Shown here piece after piece: positions 59,945-64,000 of a DNA stretch of 64,000 bases. The notes under the pieces are model-generated. The model was not told the DNA's origin. It saw only the letters and a program-made list of their open reading frames with translations, and did not search any database. The translations under genes were made by a program, and so were the position numbers. Source of the stretch: Holacanthus passer (taxonomy: Eukaryota > Chordata > Actinopteri > Pomacanthidae). Position 1 is the first letter of the stretch. The number at the start of each line of letters is the position of its first letter. The stretch lies in contig JAFREQ010000067.1 in assembly GCA_025331565.1 (NCBI GenBank), forward strand, positions 1,574,810 to 1,638,809, read 5' to 3'.

Positions 59945-60040
59945 CCTTGGTCTGGTTTTGAACCATTGCCCTCAGACTCACTCTGTTGAGAGCCACTTGT
60001 GCCGCTCACTTATTCACTGAGCTATTCACTCTCACATTAG
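59945..60040 (-). repeat. tRNA-like degenerate sequence 1 (SINE or tRNA remnant)
   Basis: On the minus strand it reads GAATAGCTCAGTGAATAAGT (A-box-like) and about 50 bases later AATGGTTCAAAACCAGACC (B-box/T-arm-like). No intact cloverleaf was drawn. One of three similar units in 0.42 kb. Confidence 0.4.
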
Positions 60041-60139
60041 TTGATGGTTGGATGTTGTATTTCTTTGCATTTATGAGGAGCAAACCCAGAAAAGCATGAC
60101 TGGGCAATAAACTGGATTTGATCCTTCCACCTCATACCA

Positions 60140-60218
60140 GCTCAGGCTGGGATTGAACCCACAACCTTCAGTGTTCGGGTCAGACACTCATCTGACTGAG
60201 CCACCAGCTCTCACACTA
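60140..60218 (-). repeat. tRNA-like degenerate sequence 2
   Basis: On the minus strand: GGTGGCTCAGTCAGATGAGT (A-box-like), then GTGGGTTCAATCCCAGC (T-arm with pairable stem GTGGG/CCCAGC region). The anticodon arm is degenerate with no T at position 33, so this is probably not a functional tRNA. Confidence 0.45.
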
Positions 60219-60279
60219 TCTAACTGTTCTCTTCTCTCATTAGAGATTGATGAGTAAACACTAACTGAAGAAGATAAAG

Positions 60280-60362
60280 ACAAGCTGAGGCTTGAAGCCT
60301 CGGCCTCCTGGTCTGAAGTCAGTTACTCAAACAGTTAAGTGACAAAGCTTCGAGGCTCTCGG
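60280..60362 (-). repeat. tRNA-like degenerate sequence 3
   Basis: On the minus strand: CACTTAACTGTTTGAGTAAC (weak A-box-like) and GAGGCTTCAAGCCTCAGC (perfect T-arm-like hairpin, GAGGC/GCCTC with TTCAA loop). The weakest of the three at the 5' side, with the best T-arm hairpin. Confidence 0.38.
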
Positions 60363-61500
60363 GCCCATTTCAAGCCTGATATCTAAAAGGTGCAAAACCA
60401 AGTGCAGACTTGATCTGACTGAGCTGTGTTGAGTCTTTCCTCAGTCTCACTGTTGACTGGACATAGTATCTTGCTGAATTTTTAAGCCCAACACTCAGAC
60501 AAAAGAGTTATTGACCCCATGTTTAGTGTTTAGTGCATTCAAAATATATAATATATAAAGACACTTTCATAATAAATCAACTATTGCCTTCTTTATCCTT
60601 TTGATTTTTCCGTCTGTGAGAGCAAATTTTCATTTGTGATGTCTTTGAATTAGCTTAGAAAAATTAATTACACACACATCTGAACATATATTGTGTAGCA
60701 ATAAAAATAGATGTGTGATTTAAAAAAAATAGATCTTTAAATGCAGATTGTTAAAATTACACTTGGACTGTAAATGGATGTCTTTTGTTTTGGTGAAGTT
60801 GTGGAAATAAATGATAAATAAAGACACTACACACAATATTTCCATGCAAAAACATTCTTCCTGCTGCACTTACATCAAAACATATTCACAATATCTGCTG
60901 TTTGTGCTTCTTTCCACAGCAGCTGTCTCCACCACATTTGGTACAGTCTGGCTTCCCCCTTCTATAACCCTAATTGGACTCTTCTACTTCCTGTTTGGCC
61001 CTTTTACCTGGAGGACCAAGGATGGAGCATGTGCTCCAAACATTTGGGTGAGTGGGACTCAAGTGAATTTCAAAGTATAAGTAAAAAAGATTGAAATGTA
61101 TGTGTAGTAATTTTATTAATAACACCAACAGAGCAAATGAACTGTTCAGTTCTTACCTGCTGATTATTGTCACATTTAACAAGTGTAACATTCACCTGCA
61201 GACAGTCACCTGGATGATAATCAGCCAATTAACAATGTGAACATTTAGGAGCTCACTTCATGTTTCTTTTTTCTTTGTTTGTTACACATGCAAGTGAATC
61301 ACATGTGCATAACTGTGAAATTCTTCAGGTTTGTCCATATTCCACTGTTCTTGCTGAATATGAAAATAACTTCTGCATAAGTTTGTTTGATTTTGTAACT
61401 CATTTGTGTCACAGGTTCAGACTTTTCTTTGTCTCACACTTGTAGATCTCTGAGTGTAATTGTTGTCATTGTATTGTTTTTTTCATGCAAAACTGAGAAT

Positions 61501-62684
61501 TTAACCCTTTAAACCCTAAGCTATTTTTCAGGCCTCAGCTCGAAAATTACATACCCATAATTAAAAAGAGTATATCTCTGCAACCATAAGGTGTATTTGA
61601 ATAATTCTTGTGTCATAATAAAGGGAACACTTGTAAGATTTGCTCAGATGTCTAAATATCAGTAAATATGTTACTGGTTAAGAGTAAATGAAGATGGCAC
61701 ACAGCAGAAATGAAAAACTTTCAGGTTCGCCTGCAAAATAATAATTAATTTTTTAAATTATCTCTATTGTAATGATCCAGATGCAGCTTTAAACCTATAC
61801 CACATCATAGCACAATATGTGAACACTCTCTGTGCAAAGTTTCACTCTGATCAAGTGAAGCAGAACAAAATCAGAGAGCTTTTAGTACAGACAGGTCAGG
61901 CGAGGTCACATTTTGGCACACTTTGGATTTTGGCTGTCATTCTACTGTACTTTAACTTCTATCTGAACCTTTATTTGCCATTTTCTAGCAAAGATAGTGC
62001 CAAAATACAGCTGTAAAGCACCGACAAAACAAGCTACGTGCTGTGCGTAACCGCTGCGGAGCTGCCATTGGTTACGCGAGGCTGTATCTCCGTCATGGAT
62101 TGGTCAATTTCAGTGGTTTACCCGCCTTTGAATCATTAGAGCCAATAGAATATAGGGAAAGTCACCAAAATGAGATTAACAGCACCGTTAGCCAATCAGA
62201 CTCAAGAGAACGCCATCTTGGCGAATAGTCGCTCGCTGAGCGCCGGGTGACCCGTTATCTGCCTCAGGGAGATAAGGGGCTAAGGGAGCCACCAAAACCG
62301 TCAGGAATGATTTCAGTGTAACACAGGAAGTAGCACTAACTAATTCCGTTGTGGATTTGCCGATAAAATAAAGTTTTCATCGCAAAACAGCTAAGGTAAG
62401 AGAAATTTTATAACTATATTTTGACGAAGCGATTTCGGTTTTTGCTGTTCTTTGGGTTATTTCTCGCGGATGCTTTGATTTTAGAGCACTTTGGTGGATA
62501 TGTTTGGAATCTGTGGACTATCTGCTTTCGTTTGAGGGGTTGTTTGTGCATTTTGCTTAATTTTGTTTAATTTGATGTGCAACACCACTGTATTCTTTCA
62601 TGATTAGTGCATTGTTTCACACTATTTCTTCCTCTTATACCCGACAGGCCCCCAATTGGGGGGCGCTCGGGCTTAAAGGCTTAA
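61501..62684. mobile_element. possible non-autonomous piggyBac-type element
   Basis: TTAA at 61501-61504 is followed by CCCTTTAAACCC; the right end has GGGCTTAAAGGC followed by TTAA at 62681-62684. The termini are inverted repeats agreeing at 10 of 12 positions next to a TTAA, the piggyBac target. There is no transposase ORF. The outermost base of the right terminus is not the usual C, so this could be chance. Confidence 0.35.
62060..62395 (+). promoter_or_regulatory. CCAAT/YY1 promoter-like core with possible first exon
   Basis: Four CCAAT boxes occur within 130 bases: ATTGG at 62067-62071 and 62099-62103 and CCAAT at 62142-62146 and 62192-62196. The palindromic YY1 site CGCCATCTTGGCG follows at 62211-62223. 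An ETS site ACAGGAAGT is near 62322 and a donor AAG|GTAAGA is at 62396. No downstream coding exon was recognised in the window. It lies inside the possible piggyBac-type element. Confidence 0.4.
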
Positions 62685-63039
62685 GTTTGTTTTTCTTTAT
62701 TTCGTTTACTGCGAGCAGCGGTGCTTTTATTTTGAAGTCACATTTCAGGTCTCGGCTGTTCTCGCGTGAGTACATCTCTCATCACCTGCAGTCACTCCGT
62801 AATCACGGATCTATCCTGCAGGAAAAGTTTGTGTCGGACACCTCGATGACTTCTCTCTTTGTATCCTGCAAACAACGAGGTCAGTTATTTATTTGTCTGA
62901 ATTTAACTTTGGTGAAATGTTTGTGTTGTTTCTCCTGTGTGTAGTTTTCACTGTCTGTTTGAAGGAGAAGCTCCAATAAAGCAGCAACAACAAAGCCACG
63001 TGTATGTGTTTGCAGGGAATCACCAGGACAAGTCGTCTG

Positions 63040-63110
63040 TTAATTGACGTCACGTGACCACCACAAAGGACCACGTGTCGGAGCGCGTGAGCGAAAACAC
63101 AAACAGGTGA
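63040..63110 (+). promoter_or_regulatory. CRE/CLEAR E-box cluster
   Basis: TGACGTCACGTGAC at 63045-63058 overlaps a CRE with the perfect palindrome GTCACGTGAC. A second CACGTG lies at 63072-63077, then CpG-rich sequence and a possible donor AACAG|GTGAGG at 63106. It may be the promoter of a gene beyond the window; no coding sequence supports this. Confidence 0.35.
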
Positions 63111-63289
63111 GGCGGTTTTAAAGATGAACTTTTCAAGACAAAGCTTCAAATACCTTGGACACAGTGTCATGACAGACTGCAGTTCTGCGTCAGCTGCTGT
63201 CTCTGTCCTCATGTCCTCCATCTTGCTCGGAGACGCTTGAATCCCTTCCTCCGCGCAGCGTGCCTCGTTCAGCCTCTGCACTTCTACAG

Positions 63290-63445
63290 GTTCATTGAAC
63301 AGATGCTTTCATCCAAAGCGACGTTCATCTGAGAGTAGATATGACACAAGCAAAGATCCAGTCAGGAGAAAACAACCTGGGTAAGTCTCAGGAAACAAAG
63401 TTCAAGTGTGATAGGACCTTGGTGCCTACAGGCAGTGAGGAGGGA
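63290..63445. repeat. dispersed repeat fragment ('ATCCAAAGCGAC' family)
   Basis: GATGCTTTCATCCAAAGCGACGTTCATCTG-like wording with GACACAAGCAAAGATCCAGTCAGG downstream. I recognise this as an abundant teleost repeat; the class is not assigned. Confidence 0.4.
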
Positions 63446-63556
63446 ATAGGATGCATCTCTCCATCCTCTGTAGCTCCTCCTTCACCTTCTGCAGCATGAG
63501 GAGAGGTAAGCATCATGCTGTGTGTACAGAATATGGCTGAGCGTTATCTTTCAGCT

Positions 63557-63722
63557 GTGTTCGAGGTAAGTTATTTGTTTTTGCCGGGGTAAGTTCTTTG
63601 TTTTTGCAGCCAACGGGGTAAGTTTTTTTTTGTTTGTTTTTGCAGCCAACGAGGTAAGTTCTTTGTTTTTGCAGCCAACGAGGTAAGTTCTTTGTTTTTG
63701 CAGCCAATGAGGTAAGTTATTC
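63557..63722 (+). repeat. minisatellite whose unit contains splice donor and acceptor motifs
   Basis: Six tandem units of about 29-30 bp. The typical unit is CCAACGAG, GTAAGTT, CTTTGTTTTTGCAG. Each full unit therefore has a consensus donor (GTAAGT) and a pyrimidine-tract acceptor (TTTGTTTTTGCAG) around an 8-nt spacer. One unit has an expanded T-run. Confidence 0.85.
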
Positions 63723-63929
63723 CCTCAAGCCCCTGTTGAGCTGGACTCCACCCCTCTGCAGTTTGCTGTCATCTACCTGCTGCAGAGCTCACTCACACCT
63801 GGATGGAAGCAGATGCTCTGTAAGAATCACACTCACTGTTCATTTTAAAGCTGCCATTCTTTTGCTTTTGCTTTTGTTTGCTTCACTTCTGTGTCTTAAA
63901 TTGCTCCTCAGGGATAAATAGTTTTTTGA

Positions 63930-64000
63930 ATTGATTTCTTTGATTTTTCTCGTGCATTCAACACCATCCAGCCGCAACTCCTCAGTGAGGTGAGTGTGGA
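63930..64000 (+). mobile_element. LINE reverse transcriptase fragment, cut by window end
   Basis: After a TGA at 63927-63929 the frame reads IDFFDFSRAFNTIQPQLLSE. The FDFSxAFNTIQP core is motif A of non-LTR retrotransposon reverse transcriptases (the catalytic aspartate lies in this motif). The upstream part of the domain is not seen in frame, so this is a truncated or interrupted copy. The element class (L2, Rex or similar) is not resolved. Confidence 0.6.

Noticed and set aside
60140..60218. Functional tRNA gene
   Set aside because: A- and B-box-like motifs exist but the anticodon loop lacks T33 and the stems are incomplete.
62600..62944. 114-codon + strand ORF
   Set aside because: Spans the right end of the possible TTAA element; no recognisable domain and no promoter/splice support.
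63557..63722. CRISPR-like array of regularly spaced repeats
   Set aside because: Units are directly adjacent with no unique spacers, and the genome is vertebrate; it is a minisatellite.

Overview
The window reads as nuclear DNA of a ray-finned (teleost) fish, probably a percomorph. It carries split genes with GT-AG introns, very many (CA)n/(TG)n microsatellites, interspersed repeats of kinds common in fish genomes, and three vertebrate genes. No bacterial operon structure, CRISPR array, rRNA or intact tRNA gene was seen. Three genes can be supported, all on the + strand: pou3f3 (single exon, 16823-18094), mrps9 (11 coding exons, 37255-46711) and slain1 (9 coding exons, 47802-58741). They encode a neural POU-homeodomain transcription factor, a mitochondrial small-subunit ribosomal protein, and a microtubule plus-end protein.

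Layout. 1-16 kb is non-coding: microsatellites, one dispersed repeat family, and several unique-looking stretches upstream of pou3f3 that I list as candidate enhancers. Many perfect POU octamers lie here. 16-19.5 kb holds the pou3f3 promoter, CDS and 3' UTR. 19.5-37.2 kb is a gene desert with more candidate enhancers (best at about 28.5-30.3 and 33.8-34.7 kb) and a repeat-rich block at 26.7-28.1 kb. 37.2-47 kb is mrps9, whose large introns 2 and 5 also hold enhancer-like sequence. This is the usual picture of a developmental regulator with a housekeeping bystander; POU3F3-MRPS9 adjacency is also known in human. 47.8-59.8 kb is slain1. 59.8-64 kb is repeat-rich: three tRNA-like degenerate sequences, a possible piggyBac-type element containing a CCAAT/YY1 promoter-like core, a minisatellite whose unit carries splice-donor and splice-acceptor motifs, and the start of a LINE reverse-transcriptase fragment.

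Main observations. As given, slain1 cannot be read through. One base is missing in a C-run in exon 1 (48009-48014) and one in a G-rich stretch of exon 8 (about 57698-57730). Restoring frame at both places recovers SLAIN1-like sequence to the normal C-terminus, so assembly errors in G/C homopolymers are the likeliest cause. Other points are the 13-bp inverted repeat and CLEAR-type E-box at the mrps9 start, the octamer excess around pou3f3, and the splice-signal minisatellite. I found no convincing new biological system. Conservation claims for candidate enhancers are judgements from sequence texture and were not tested by alignment.
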